NCBI RefSeq assembly: GCF_001625195.1
Contig: NC_054390.1
Coordinates: forward strand, 682,001-746,000
Direction of reading: 5' to 3'
DNA length: 64,000 nt
Source of the DNA: Drechmeria coniospora
Taxonomy: Eukaryota; Ascomycota; Sordariomycetes; Hypocreales; Ophiocordycipitaceae
How positions within the stretch are numbered: position 1 is the first letter of the stretch; every line of letters starts with the position of its first letter. Positions 1-9,912 of the stretch are shown here, piece by piece. The notes below the pieces were generated by a model. It was not told the origin of the DNA. It saw only the letters and a list, made by a program, of their open reading frames with translations, and did no database searches. Position numbers and translations under genes: made by a program.

Positions 1-317
1 CCAAAGTAGATGAGGGTCGTCTGTCGGGGGCCCAAGCGGTCGGCGAGCGGCCGCGTCTTGCCGTTGCCGGACGCGAACGGGTCCGATTGCAGCAGCAGGC
101 CGGCGGCGAGGACCATGGTGCCCTCGACGCAGAATTGAATGTGGGCCGTCAGGGCGAGGCGGGGGTAGGGCGTCATGGGGACAACGAAGCCGAAGAGCAG
201 ACCGAAGGCGATGAGGCCGCAGCCGTGCCGGAGGAGGTGCAGAGTGACTCGACATCGGGGTCTCGGCGGCGCCGCGGGCGTGCCCTTTGCCGATGTTGTC
301 GTCGCTGAGGGCGCCAT
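1..317 (-). CDS. Hydroxylaminobenzene mutase-like membrane protein (5' part)
   Basis: The coding region starts at the ATG at 317 and runs off the left edge, giving 105 residues without an in-frame stop. After about 27 polar, Ala/Thr/Pro-rich residues, a hydrophobic stretch begins with LLRHGCGLIAFGLLFGF and is followed by VVPMTPYPRLALTAH and the segment EGTMVLAAGLLL. The order RHG, then GF-VP-P-PR-L-AH, then a glycine/leucine-rich helix, is what is known of HabA/HabB-type hydroxylaminobenzene mutases, small four-helix membrane proteins. Bacterial members rearrange hydroxylaminobenzene to aminophenol; activity of fungal relatives is inferred only. The second half of the family (helices 3-4) would lie to the left of the window. 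A further intron cannot be excluded. Confidence 0.6.
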   Translation of the reverse strand, partial: MAPSATTTSAKGTPAAPPRPRCRVTLHLLRHGCGLIAFGLLFGFVVPMTPYPRLALTAHIQFCVEGTMVLAAGLLLQSDPFASGNGKTRPLADRLGPRQTTLIYF

Positions 318-931
318 TTCGGTGACGGAGAGGGGAGGGTGAAGGTGCACGTATGAATGCGAGGTGATGATGAAGACGAATGATTTGTTGGCCGTCGTCG
401 AGGATGCAGTTGGGAAAGCGGTTGTTGATGCGGTTGGTGATGCGGCTGGTGATGCGGCTGGTGATGCGGCTGGTGATGCGGTTGGTGATGTGATGATGAC
501 GATGGCTTGAATGCACATCATTCGGGGGGAGGAAAGACGGCTTGCGCTCACTGGGGGCAATTGACTTTGTTTTATACGTACTGCGCATGTGCAATAAAGA
601 GCAGCAGTTGAAGAGTACAGGCCGCTATACGAAGCAAAACACATGGCAGATGCTTGACGCCACAGGTGACGACCATTCCAACGAGAGACTCGGGCGTTTG
701 GCCATTGGGGTGCCGAGTGCCGGGTGCAGACAACTCCTCGAAGACGGCTCATAGGACCGACTCGGATGCGCCCATTTGCGCCCAGTTGCGCCCAACTGCG
801 TCTAGTTGCGCCCGTCGCCTCGTTTGTTGCCCTCAAGGGACGTACGACCATACGAGGTCGACCCGTCGGGATGGACCCAAAGCTTCGCACGACATTTCAT
901 AGAATACAGTGCTGGTTGTCGACGCTCTGGT
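318..931. other. Intergenic region with 12-bp repeat, no gene seen
   Basis: This spacer lies between the start of the HabA-like gene and the 3' end of set9. About 426-490 holds roughly five copies of a 12-bp unit (gatgcggctggt and variants). No ORF with a recognisable product is present on either strand. Confidence 0.6.
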
Positions 932-3235
932 CTATCGATGCCGCAGCTTGCTGCTTGTCCGGCACACCCGACTGCTCCGTCGAAGGCCGGCGACATGGTC
1001 CGCCGGAGCCTCTGCCTGCTTCTCCCGTCTCTGCGTCTGCCGATTCTCCTGCTTCTGTTGTGGCACCGCCTTCTTCTTCACCGTCCTCACCGGCTTCGTC
1101 TTCTTCATCGGCTTCGTCTTCGTCGTCGTCGTCCTCTTCACCACCCTTGTCGTCTCCATCTGGCCTGCCTTCGTCGCCTTCCGTCTGGCCGCCTCTCCAT
1201 CGTCCATCACCACCTCCGTCTCCGCCTCCGGTCCTGTCGCTTTCCGTCCTCGTGCTCTGTTCTCCTCGTGACGGTTGAGGAAGCGGTGTATGGTCCTGTG
1301 ATCGAGCACCCTCTCCTCCTTGTCGCCGGCTCCTGCTTTGGCCGTTTTGGGCCAGATGTAGCCATAGAGCTTGGAGTGCCGCTCGCAGCGCGGGCACGAC
1401 GCCCGTGTGACGTAGGCGTTTTGCTGCACGAAGAAGTTGGTGCAGTTGGTGCACTTGACCCATGCCATCTCGGGCTCCGACAGCAGCAGCGGCGTGAGCA
1501 CGTAGTCGCCGCGGGTGCGGTGTCGCGCCGGCGGCGTTGTCTGCTTGATGAATACCCGCCGCGTGTACTTTTTGACCCGAGCCTTGACCTGCTGCACAAT
1601 TGCCTCCTGCGATTCCACGACCGCTTCGACCGAATCCTCGGCCGTCTCGATGCTCGCCATGGCGATGCTTGCCCTCTCCATCTCCACCTCGGCCGGAATG
1701 GCGGGGGCGGGGGCGGGGGCGGGTGTTGCCTCCTCCATGGGCGGGTTGAGGATCGAGTCGATCGACATGGCCGTCATCCTCGTCGTCTCCATCACCGGTG
1801 CCGCCTTGTCCGCGCGCGGCTCCATCTCTGGCTGCGACGAGGGCGGCGACCGAAGTTCCTGAACGCTTTCGGGAGATGGTGGCCCGAGAGCGGCGGCCGC
1901 TGTGCCCTCGTCGTTCCCCTCGCCCACGGGCGGCGATGTGGCATCGTCCATGACCCGGTCTGGACTCTCCTTCTCCGGCGACGTCGCATCCGTCTCCGCC
2001 GCCTCTCCGTCCCCGCCAATGCAGGAGGCCGCGGCGTAGCTGACGGAGCTCCCGCGCGAGGCCGCCGTTTCGACGAGCGGTTGCACCAGATACCTTCGCC
2101 GCTTGGCCGGCGTCATCGGCGGCGTGGCCATTGCGTCGAGCCGTCGCTTTCGACCTCCGGGTGTCGCCACGCTCGGCGCCGGCGAGGAGGCCGCAGGCGA
2201 AGCCTCGTTGCCGTTGTTGCACGGATTACTCTTCCGTCTCGTTTTGTATATTCGCGGGCGGATGACGGGCGTCACCGACGACGTTCTCGACATGCTGCCT
2301 CCCATGCTGTCGTCTCGTCGCCGCCGGCGCAGCGAGTAGGCCTCGACCTTCTCGGCCTCTTCCACGCTGGGCTTGATGCCGACGGCGGACCCGGTCTCGG
2401 GCTCCCACCCGTTGCGCAGCTCGTTCTCGCACGTCTGGCAGAGGCACTCGCGGTTGTTCTCGCCAAAGTAGTTCTCGCCGTACGTCACCGTGATCTCCTC
2501 GCCCACCTCGATCGGCCGAGTGGCGATGATCTCGATGCCCGCCTGGCTCGTCGTCATGAGCTTCGCGTTGGCGTCGCAGTCGTGGTTGGCGAACCGGGCC
2601 GGCCCCATGAACAGGCTCGCGCACTTGCTGCGGGAGCTGAAGACGATGCTGAAGTCCTTCTTCCGCAACGAGATGTCCTTCTCCTCCTCGGCCGTCATGT
2701 TGACCTGGATGCCGGAGAGGTACTTGATCGACTCGTTGCGCTTGATGTACCGTCGGGCCGTCACGCAGGCCTCGTGGCTGACAATGGTGTATCGGTTCGT
2801 CGAGCTAATCTCCCACGGGCAATCAGGTAGGTATATCCGCAGATAGCGCCGCAGATGACGCCGAAAGTCCTCCTTCTCTCGCTCCGTCTTCAGGCTGTTG
2901 AGGAAGCGCTTGAGCCCGTCGGTGGCCAGCAGCCTGCGCTCACCCGCTTCCGTGTCCTTGTTGAGGACGAGCTCGTTCTGGATGATGTCGCCCATGGCCT
3001 CCTCGCGAATGCCGCGGGAGGGATGGTACGACGCTCGGTTCTTCGGGATCGTCGTCCAGTAAAACACCTGCGTGCGTCAGCTCCGATGGTGCGGCAGCCG
3101 TGAGCCTCCACTCGCCCGTCTTTCACTTACGTGGTCGACGAGCGCGTCCGTCAGCACGTCGTCGTAGGCGGCCAATTGAGCCAGCGTTAGCCGGGGCCGT
3201 CCCGCCGGGGCCGTCTTGCCCTTGGGCAGCGGCAT
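932..3235 (-). CDS. SET9: Histone-lysine N-methyltransferase Set9 (H4K20, SUV420 type)
   Basis: Set9 methylates lysine 20 of histone H4 in chromatin. Two exons are read: 3235-3131 (35 codons beginning MPLPKGKT and ending ALVDH) and 3067-932, with a 63-nt intron (GTAAGT...GCAG) in phase 0. The join gives AAYDDVLTDALVDH followed by VFYW, the normal N-terminus of this family. The product is about 746 aa. The SET domain lies near residues 125-240: FANHDCDANA at about 194-203 is the substrate/AdoMet-binding NH motif, GEEITVTYGENYFG at about 224-237 is the catalytic tyrosine region, and CLCQTC at about 243-248 is the post-SET zinc-binding cysteine cluster. The long C-terminal half is low-complexity, acidic and lysine-rich. 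It is divergent from the uL14m gene. Confidence 0.9.
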
Positions 3236-3994
3236 TTCGACCCGAGCCAAGGAAGGGCAAGGGACCTCCGGTGAAGCAGGCTCGCTACGAGGCCCCTTTC
3301 GAGTCGTCGAGCCAAGCGGCAGCGAGATGATGTTCAATGGCGGATCTGGTTCGTTTCCCTGGCCGCTATGCTTCCTGACTCGAATTCCCCCGATGGCAGA
3401 AGCTGGCGAGACAGGGCTGTGGGCAGAAGGGCGAATGATGGCTTGCAGGATTCGTTTCTTGGCCTGAACAATGGCGGAGAGGAAATCGAATGGAGGAGCG
3501 AGATTGCCTTCCTCTGCCTCGAAAGCACGCAGGAAGGAACGGTAAAAAATACCCGAGGAATTATGCCATTCTCGAATAGAGCAGTGCAGGAAAGGGGCAG
3601 GAATGGGAAAGGAGTAATAGTAGATGGGTAGTAGCAGGTGGTGGGCAGCAAGACGATGAAGGCGAGAATCGCCCCCGGCTATGGTGCAGCCTTGAGAGCC
3701 CAGAAACACGAGGCTCCAGCTGGCCGGGGGACGATGTACTGTACTTACAGGGGCATGATTGGCGTGCATAGGACACCCTACGTTCCCCCCCCTCCAACCC
3801 CACTGCAATGCATACCAGCCATTTTGGAGGCTTCCACGAGCATGGCTGAGCACGGGTCATGGCACGTGACGAGCATCGAAATCTCAACACCATACTCCGT
3901 ACCCTTCCAGGCATTCACCTCCATGTCGTGATATGCCGTGAGCCGTGTGGACATCCATCAAGCTTCTTCGCTCGCGCCACAGGCGGACGCCAGC
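3236..3994. other. Shared 5' region of set9 and uL14m
   Basis: A 759-bp spacer separates two divergent start codons. It must carry both promoters and 5' UTRs. Open frames here have no recognisable product, and the one upstream of set9 reads into exon 1 in frame but looks like untranslated leader. No clear TATA box was found. Confidence 0.5.
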
Positions 3995-4576
3995 ATGATT
4001 CAATTAAAGGTAGGTTAGATGCCGGTGAGCGACCGGCGCCAGTTCGCCTTGGCGAGATGACGAGGAGTCGTCGGCTAACGGAGACCAACAAGACGATGCT
4101 GAACTGCATCGACAATTCGGGTGCCGCCCTCGTCGAGTGCGCCCTCGTCGTCGGTCAGAAGCGCCATGCTCGAATCGGTACGAACGATTGAATCCCCAGG
4201 CCCAAGCCTAGCACGCCGTCGCCGGCGGACAGCAGCGGCAAGGAATGGTGCTAACGGCTCATCCTTGCGTGCTCGAACAGGTGACCGCATCGTCGTCGTC
4301 GTCCAGGAGCAGCGCGGCGCCTCTTCGTCCGGCATGGCAGGCATCTCGGCCGCCGCCAAGGTCAAGCGCGGCGACGTCCGCCACGCCGTCGTCGTTCGCA
4401 CACGCTACCCGACGCAGCGCCGCGATGGCTCCGTCGTCCGTTTCGACGACAACGCCTGCGTCCTGCTCAACAAGTCCGGCGACCCTGTCGGCTCCCGCAT
4501 CAACGGCGTCGTGGGCGCCGAGCTGAAGCGCAAGAAGTGGAGCAAGATTCTCTCCATGGCCCCGATGCAGGCATGA
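3995..4576 (+). CDS. MRPL38: Mitochondrial large-subunit ribosomal protein uL14m (yeast Mrpl38 type)
   Basis: This is a structural protein of the mitochondrial 54S subunit. Three exons: 3995-4009 (only five codons, MIQLK), 4093-4177 and 4281-4576, with introns of 83 nt (GTAGGT...AACAAG) and 103 nt (GTACGA...AACAG); both contain a GCTAAC or GGCTAACG branch-point-like sequence. Reading phases 0 and 1 are consistent. The 131-aa product begins [15 protein letters not shown], matching the bacterial L14 N-terminus, and continues with [33 protein letters not shown] and [20 protein letters not shown], the standard L14 blocks. The length equals that of organellar L14 proteins. The ORF alone would miss the five-codon first exon. 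Confidence 0.9.
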
Positions 4577-4734
4577 AGATGATCAAGCTCTCTCGGGCAG
4601 GACTAGGCACGAGGGCAAGGCACGGCCACCGAGGCCGGGGCAGGCACGGCATCGATGCGTGTGGCGGCCCGATGTATGATGGAAAGAACCTGTAGACTAC
4701 ATTCGTGCACCTTTGGCATTTTCGAGGCGTCGGA

Positions 4735-4828
4735 GCGGGTAGCTCAAATCCCCATGGGAACTGAAGCAAAAACACATCATGGCGGGTAGCTCAAATCCCC
4801 ATGGGAACTGAAGCAAAAACACATCATG
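4735..4828. repeat. Perfect 47-bp tandem duplication
   Basis: Bases 4735-4781 and 4782-4828 are identical 47-bp units in tandem, just downstream of the uL14m stop codon. The absence of differences suggests a recent duplication. It probably lies in the 3' UTR or terminator of uL14m. Confidence 0.9.
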
Positions 4829-5080
4829 GCATTCAAGGAGTTAAGTAGAGTGCAGTGGTGCGTGCAAGTGTGTCGTGATTTTGATGAAGCTAAATAAACA
4901 AAGAAAGAGCAACAAGTCTCCATCCGGCTCAAGACAGCGCATCCAAGCTGCTTGGCCGTGTTGGACGATGCAGCCCACCATACGCCAATCCGGCCATCCC
5001 CAAACGCCGCAATGAAAATGCATGCTCGCTCCGGCCATGTTATCCCTGTCCGCCAACATGGGTATCGATGCGGAAACATA

Positions 5081-6279
5081 TCAGTCGAAGATGTTGCCGC
5101 ATTCGCAGCAAACATAAAACAATTTCTTTCACCCGCGTTAGCCATGTCCAATTACGGCGAGGAGCCTGCCACTCGTCCCAAACACGCGAGATGTGGTGGT
5201 GCACGTATCGGGTGGAGCTTACCATTCCCGTCTCGGCACTTCGCTCCTGAGACTGGAAGAAGACGGCCTCCTCATGGTTGCACTTGGGACACGTCTTGTT
5301 CGACCGAGGGAGCTGTAGCGTAAGAAATTCACGTCAGCCTGCACCTGGGGAAAGACAAAGTCAATCTGACAGCCAGCACAAGCATCTCGAACCTGCTACA
5401 TCCCTCGGATGGCAGCACTTGCTCTACCCGCCCAAGGGAAATGCAGCCTGTCGTGGCATGCCGGTGCCGCAAAATGTCGACGGGTTTCGCTGCTGGCCCG
5501 GTCCAGTCCGATCCGCCCCATCCATTGCCGTCGTCGTCTGTCGAAATCGAGAGCGTCGTTTGTTGGAGGGTATGGCGCGTCTAGAATTTGACGTCCATGG
5601 AGTTGTAGAAGGCGTCCGAGAGCCATCGGTAGCCTTGGCTCGCGTGGCCGAGGACATGGCCGGGGGACACCTCATGATGCCGGGTGATGGAAGCAGGAGG
5701 CGAAGAAGCGTCGGCGGTTGTGCTGGCGCCATGGGTCGAGAGGACGTAAGTGAACGCATCGTGCACGTCGTGACTGTTGGCAGGTGCCCGGTCGGTCTTG
5801 CGCACGCCGGACTGGATCCCGTTGGTCGTGGACGCCCTGGACGTTTCGTGGTTCGGATCGAGGTTGACGTCGTCGTCGACGAGGTCGTCCCAATCCAGGC
5901 CGCTCTCGACGTCGTCGTCGGGCAAGGCACCGCGGACGACGAGGAATGCACACTCGGCATAGGCGGCGCATTTCACACATGTGATGGGAAAATCGCAACC
6001 AAGGCACACGAGCGGGGCTTGACTAACCGTCGGATCCGAGGCCACGTCCTGCGTCACGCCGGCCGTCTCGCCGGCCGAGTTGTTGAGAATGTTGCGGAAG
6101 ACGCACGTCGACTGCGCGTTCTCCGTGAACTGGCAGGTGCGGCAGGTGAACTTGAGCTCGTGGGCATGCTCATCCTCTTGGGGATACAGCATGTTGGAGC
6201 ATTCGGAGCAGAAGCGGAAGGTGATTTGCTCGAGCGCCTTTGGAGCGTCCTGGGACGAGGTAGACTGGGGGGAAGCCAT
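5081..6279 (-). CDS. RPB9: RNA polymerase II subunit Rpb9
   Basis: Rpb9 is the two-zinc-ribbon subunit of RNA polymerase II that supports proofreading and start-site choice. Three exons: 6279-6028 (84 codons), 5312-5223 (30 codons) and 5125-5081 (14 codons plus stop), all phase 0, giving 128 aa. Exon 1 carries FRFCSECSNMLYP and FTCRTC (first Zn site) and GETAGVTQDVASDPT; exon 2 continues LPRSNKTCPKCNHEEAVFFQSQERSAETGM; exon 3 ends KLFYVCCECGNIFD (second Zn site). The SDPT-LPR join matches the family. The oddity is intron 1: 715 nt, while the other intron is 97 nt, and the frame stays open into it for about 148 more codons (to 5581). It is convergent with uL14m. Confidence 0.85.
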
Positions 6280-6489
6280 GTCGATGTCGTCGTCGTCGTG
6301 GGCAGGATGTCCAACGAAGGAGGGAAAGATGAGTCGATGTTATCCGAAGACGACAAAATGCCTGGGCGCTAGTCCCGACTTGTACGTCTTGCGGAGGCGA
6401 GGCAGTAAGTAAGTACAAGGTACTTGGTGTCGTCTGGTGCTGGTGGGGCGTTGTGCTGGTGGGCACGGCATTCATTGGACGATGAGGAT

Positions 6490-6960
6490 GTGCATTGTGC
6501 ATACTCCGTACTCCGTACAAGTACAACTACTTGCACCTGCCGTACAAGTACTTGTGCAACTACAAATACTTGCGACTAAAACCAAGTACTGTAAGCAAGT
6601 CAGTAAGTACAGTAAGCAAGTAGTTCTGTACATGTACTTGCAAGTACTTAAGTACGTGTATTCCTAGGGTGTTACTCCGTAATCCTGCACAGTAAGTTTG
6701 CAAGTGTCTTGCGTACCTACAGTACGGAGTTGTTTTACACATCCAAGTACTTGAACTGGGAGTGCACCGAATGTCCTGTGCTCTCGTGCAAGCATCTAAT
6801 ATAGTACTTGAACATTAGTGTACTCAGTACTCCGTCGATGGAACCTGTTTTGGGTGCAACTACACTCACTGTTCTCCGTACTTGTGCTTGCTAGGTACTT
6901 ACCTAGTACACTTGGGCACAGTGCACTGCCCGCCTCACCTCGAACTGAGGTGAATAGCAA
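6490..6960. repeat. GTAC-rich repeat cluster
   Basis: The cluster holds tandem and inverted copies of gtacttgcaagtac-like and tactccgtac/gtacggagta words, for example tactccgtactccgtac near 6500. The same words recur in at least nine other spacers of the window and are absent from the exons. Confidence 0.7.
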
Positions 6961-7219
6961 TGCAAGTAAGTGCATGAACCGTAGACGCTTTGTTCAAGCT
7001 GCCTAGTAACCAGCCAGTAATTTGTAATATGCAAACCTTAAGTCCCGCTGGTGAGTAGGCCAGTAACCAAATGTACAAGTGCTCCTAGAATGGCTTCGTG
7101 CTTGGTGCCTCTGGGGCCTCTTCCGTGCCACCTGCTTGCTTGGAGGAATCTAGCACGACAGGTATGCCGAAACGTGCGTCCCCTCGAACCTCGATGGCGA
7201 CAGGAAGGATGAGAGGATC

Positions 7220-8490
7220 GTGCTACCAAGTGTGCATACTACGTACGAGCTTGTGCATGAGTGTGGAAATATATCCTGCATTCATGTACTTTGGTGCGAG
7301 CACAACATGGGGTATTTGTATACGGAGTACGGAGTATGGGTAGCGTGCTTGCCATGGACAGGTAGGCCGTGCTACAGCGCACTGTACTTACTGTGCTTAC
7401 TAACACCAACAGTAGGCACAGTAAAATGCCAAGATAATGTGCTCGAAATAGCATCGCCAGCTTACTGCACCCGTACCCTGCCAACCGCTGGTGTCTGTCT
7501 CATGGCAACCCGAGCGACTGAACAGGCGGCCACAAGATTGCCCACATCGACCCGCCATCGACCGATTCGACACAGACACAATCGTTCGTACCTTTGCGGT
7601 GCGCACATGACCCTCCTCCTCGTCCTTCCGAGGGCCAACAAAGGCAAAAAAAAAGGGTCATGGTCACACGCGTCGCCCCCCCCCCCAGCGCTCGCCGTTG
7701 AGATGCGCATTCGCACTGTACGTGCATGTACTGTACTTGCAAGCAGTGCACCGTGACTGCTCGGAGACCAGTACTTACTTACTGTACTTAAGTACTGCTT
7801 TTAGTTGCACATGTACGGAGTATTGTAGTTGTACTTATGGGACAAGTGCTCATTAGTACGGAGTAAAAGTACCTAGTACATTTACAAGTAAGCACTTGGG
7901 TGTAACGGAAGTACTCTCAACTCCGTACATGTACTTACTTGTACACCCTCAACTACAGCACAGTACACCTGTGGCCGTTGCAAGCCCCTCACCAACGCCC
8001 AAGTGTCCCAGACATCTACTGTACTAGGTAAGTAAGTAAGGTACTGTAATTACAAGGTTCGTTATCGAGAGTGTTCACCCAAGTACTTGTCTTGTACTGC
8101 ATGTACAGTATTGCAAGTACGTATGTACAGAGCATTACTGTTTGGTTGTGTACTAGCTCAGTACAGTACATGCCGGTACCTATCAGATAGGCGTTCTTGT
8201 CTGCAAATACAAGTACTTTCAAGTAAACCCACGTTAATACCTGTCCAAGAACAGTGCGCTCGCCTGCACACAAACTGTACAGTACTTGCAATGTGCAGAG
8301 TTACAAGTATTAATACCACTCTCCTCCAACTGTACTTGCGTGTACTCCGTACAGTGCACAAACTGTTATACTTGTACGGAGTACGCAGCACATCGACATC
8401 TACTGTGCAAGAGTACAACTACTGTACAACCAAGTACACCTACAAGCATGTACACGTACTGTGTTCTCCGTACTGTACATGAGCTGCAGC
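7220..8490. repeat. GTAC-rich repeat cluster
   Basis: This is a second dense block of the same words: tacggagtacggagta at about 7320, many copies of agtacttac and gtactgta between 7720 and 8480. It ends about 300 bp before the Pin1 start codon. Confidence 0.7.
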
Positions 8491-8781
8491 AAGGCCCGCC
8501 AGTGGCAAGCTGCACGTCATTCCCCAAAACGAGAGCTTTCCCAGCATCCACTTCCACCACACCGCAGAAGCTGGCTCCCCCCCATCCTCACCTCGTCCTC
8601 CCCCTCGGCCGTCCGACCCAAGCACCATCCTCCCGCCTCGCAACTCTTCTCTCGCCGTCCCAGTCCCCATCGTCCCGTCGTCCTCGTCGATTCAACCTCC
8701 CCCCCTCCGCCGCCCGCGACACGACACGGCCCATACGCTCGCCCGCACCTGTCTGGAAACGTCGTCTGCCGCCCATCGCCA

Positions 8782-9548
8782 ATGGTAAGCTCTCCGGCGC
8801 GGCTTCCGTCACATGGCCATCCGTCTGGCTGACCGGTCGCAGGCTGACACAGGTCTCCCCCCGAACTGGGAGGTCCGCCACTCCAACTCCAAGAACCTGC
8901 CCTACTACTTCAACTCGGTGGACAAGGTCTCCCGCTGGGAGCCGCCTCAGGGCACCGATACCGAGAAGCTCAAGCACTACATGGCCGCCAACCACAGCGC
9001 CGGCTCCGGTTCCGCCGCCGTCCCGGCCGGGTCCGAAGGCAAGATCCGCGCCGCTCACCTGCTCGTCAAGCACCGCGACAGCCGTCGACCGAGCAGTTGG
9101 CGAGAGGTATGATGGCTCGGCCCCTGCCCCCACCTCGACCGACGACTGCGATGCGATGCGATGCAGCGTCGCGGCCGTGGCAGTGTCGCTGACGGCTGAC
9201 CATGACAGTCCGAAATCACCCGCTCCAAAGAAGAAGCCATGGCCATCATCCAAGTTCACGAGCAAAAGATTAAGTCCGGCGCCATCTCCCTCGGCGACCT
9301 GGCCCCCACCGAGTCCGACTGCTCCTCGGCCCGCAAGCGCGGTGACCTTGGCTACTTTGGCCGAGGCGACATGCAAAAGGAGTTTGAGGAGGCCGCCTTT
9401 GCCCTCAAGCCGGGCGAGATGAGCGGCGTTGTCGAGACCGCCAGTGGGTTGCATCTCATTGAGAGGTAGGCCATCTTGTCGAGCACCGTCCCCGCTTGCC
9501 CCCCCCCCCCCCCACCTTCGGCAGCTGACATCCATCAGGTTGGAGTAA
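8782..9548 (+). CDS. Pin1/Ess1-type peptidyl-prolyl cis-trans isomerase
   Basis: This nuclear parvulin isomerises phospho-Ser/Thr-Pro bonds, for example in the RNA polymerase II tail. Four exons are proposed: 8782-8784 (ATG only), 8843-9106, 9209-9465 and 9539-9548, 177 aa in total. The WW domain is GLPPNWEVRHSNSKNLPYYF (two Trp sites, second in SRWEPP). The PPIase domain begins KIRAAHLLVKHRDSRRPSSW, with the phosphate-binding Arg pair in the SRRPSSW loop, the catalytic Cys in ESDCSSARKRGDLGYF, and the end GEMSGVV..TASGLHLIER plus LE from the last exon. Single-codon first exons are plausible here because the join gives MADTGLPPNW, the usual fungal start. If intron 1 is retained, an in-frame ATG at 8813 adds ten residues. 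Confidence 0.85.
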
Positions 9549-9912
9549 AAATCATATATGCCAACAATGTTCGAGTAAAATAACAGCCCTTTGATTTTAT
9601 TTATTTCGTCGTCGAAGCCAACCACCCGGATATTGTGACTCAATTCATGGCGCTCATCTGTCCTTGCCCCGAGATATACATCCATCGCAGCGCTCATGCT
9701 CAGTCTGCCTTTCCGCTTCATATCGTTTCCGCTGCGAAATCAAAACCGGTCCAAGCCATCGCTTTCTTTGGCAGCTTGCAGATCGCTGCCTCGTTGGCTC
9801 CGTGAAACATGTCTAATGCCGTACTCTCCCATGTCTTCAAAAACGGCGCCGTGTACCAGCACGGCGCCGTTCGCTTGCCCCCTTTTCACCACTCCTGCTC
9901 TCCCACCCGCCT
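9549..9912. other. Convergent 3' spacer
   Basis: 364 bp between the Pin1 stop and the LrgB-family stop on the opposite strand. It should hold both terminators; aataaaa-like words (gagtaaaataacag near 9574) are present. No gene seen. Confidence 0.5.

Larger units (their letters stand above)
6280..8781. other. Gene-free region rich in GTAC repeats
   Basis: About 2.5 kb between the start of rpb9 and the Pin1 gene. Dense clusters of GTAC-containing words (gtacttg, caagtac, gtacggagta, tactccgtac) lie at about 6490-6960 and 7220-8490. Only short frames are present and none resembles a protein family. The first few hundred bases must hold the rpb9 promoter and the last few hundred the Pin1 promoter. 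Confidence 0.6.

Noticed and set aside
897..2222. 441-codon minus frame inside set9
   Set aside because: Alternative frame of the same exon, low complexity and without family features.
806..2830. 674-codon frame on the + strand opposite set9
   Set aside because: Antisense shadow of a GC-rich exon: Arg/Leu/His-rich, no domain, and set9 on the other strand has an unmistakable SET domain.
8588..9721. 377-codon minus frame over the Pin1 gene
   Set aside because: Antisense shadow; the WW and PPIase domains are on the + strand.
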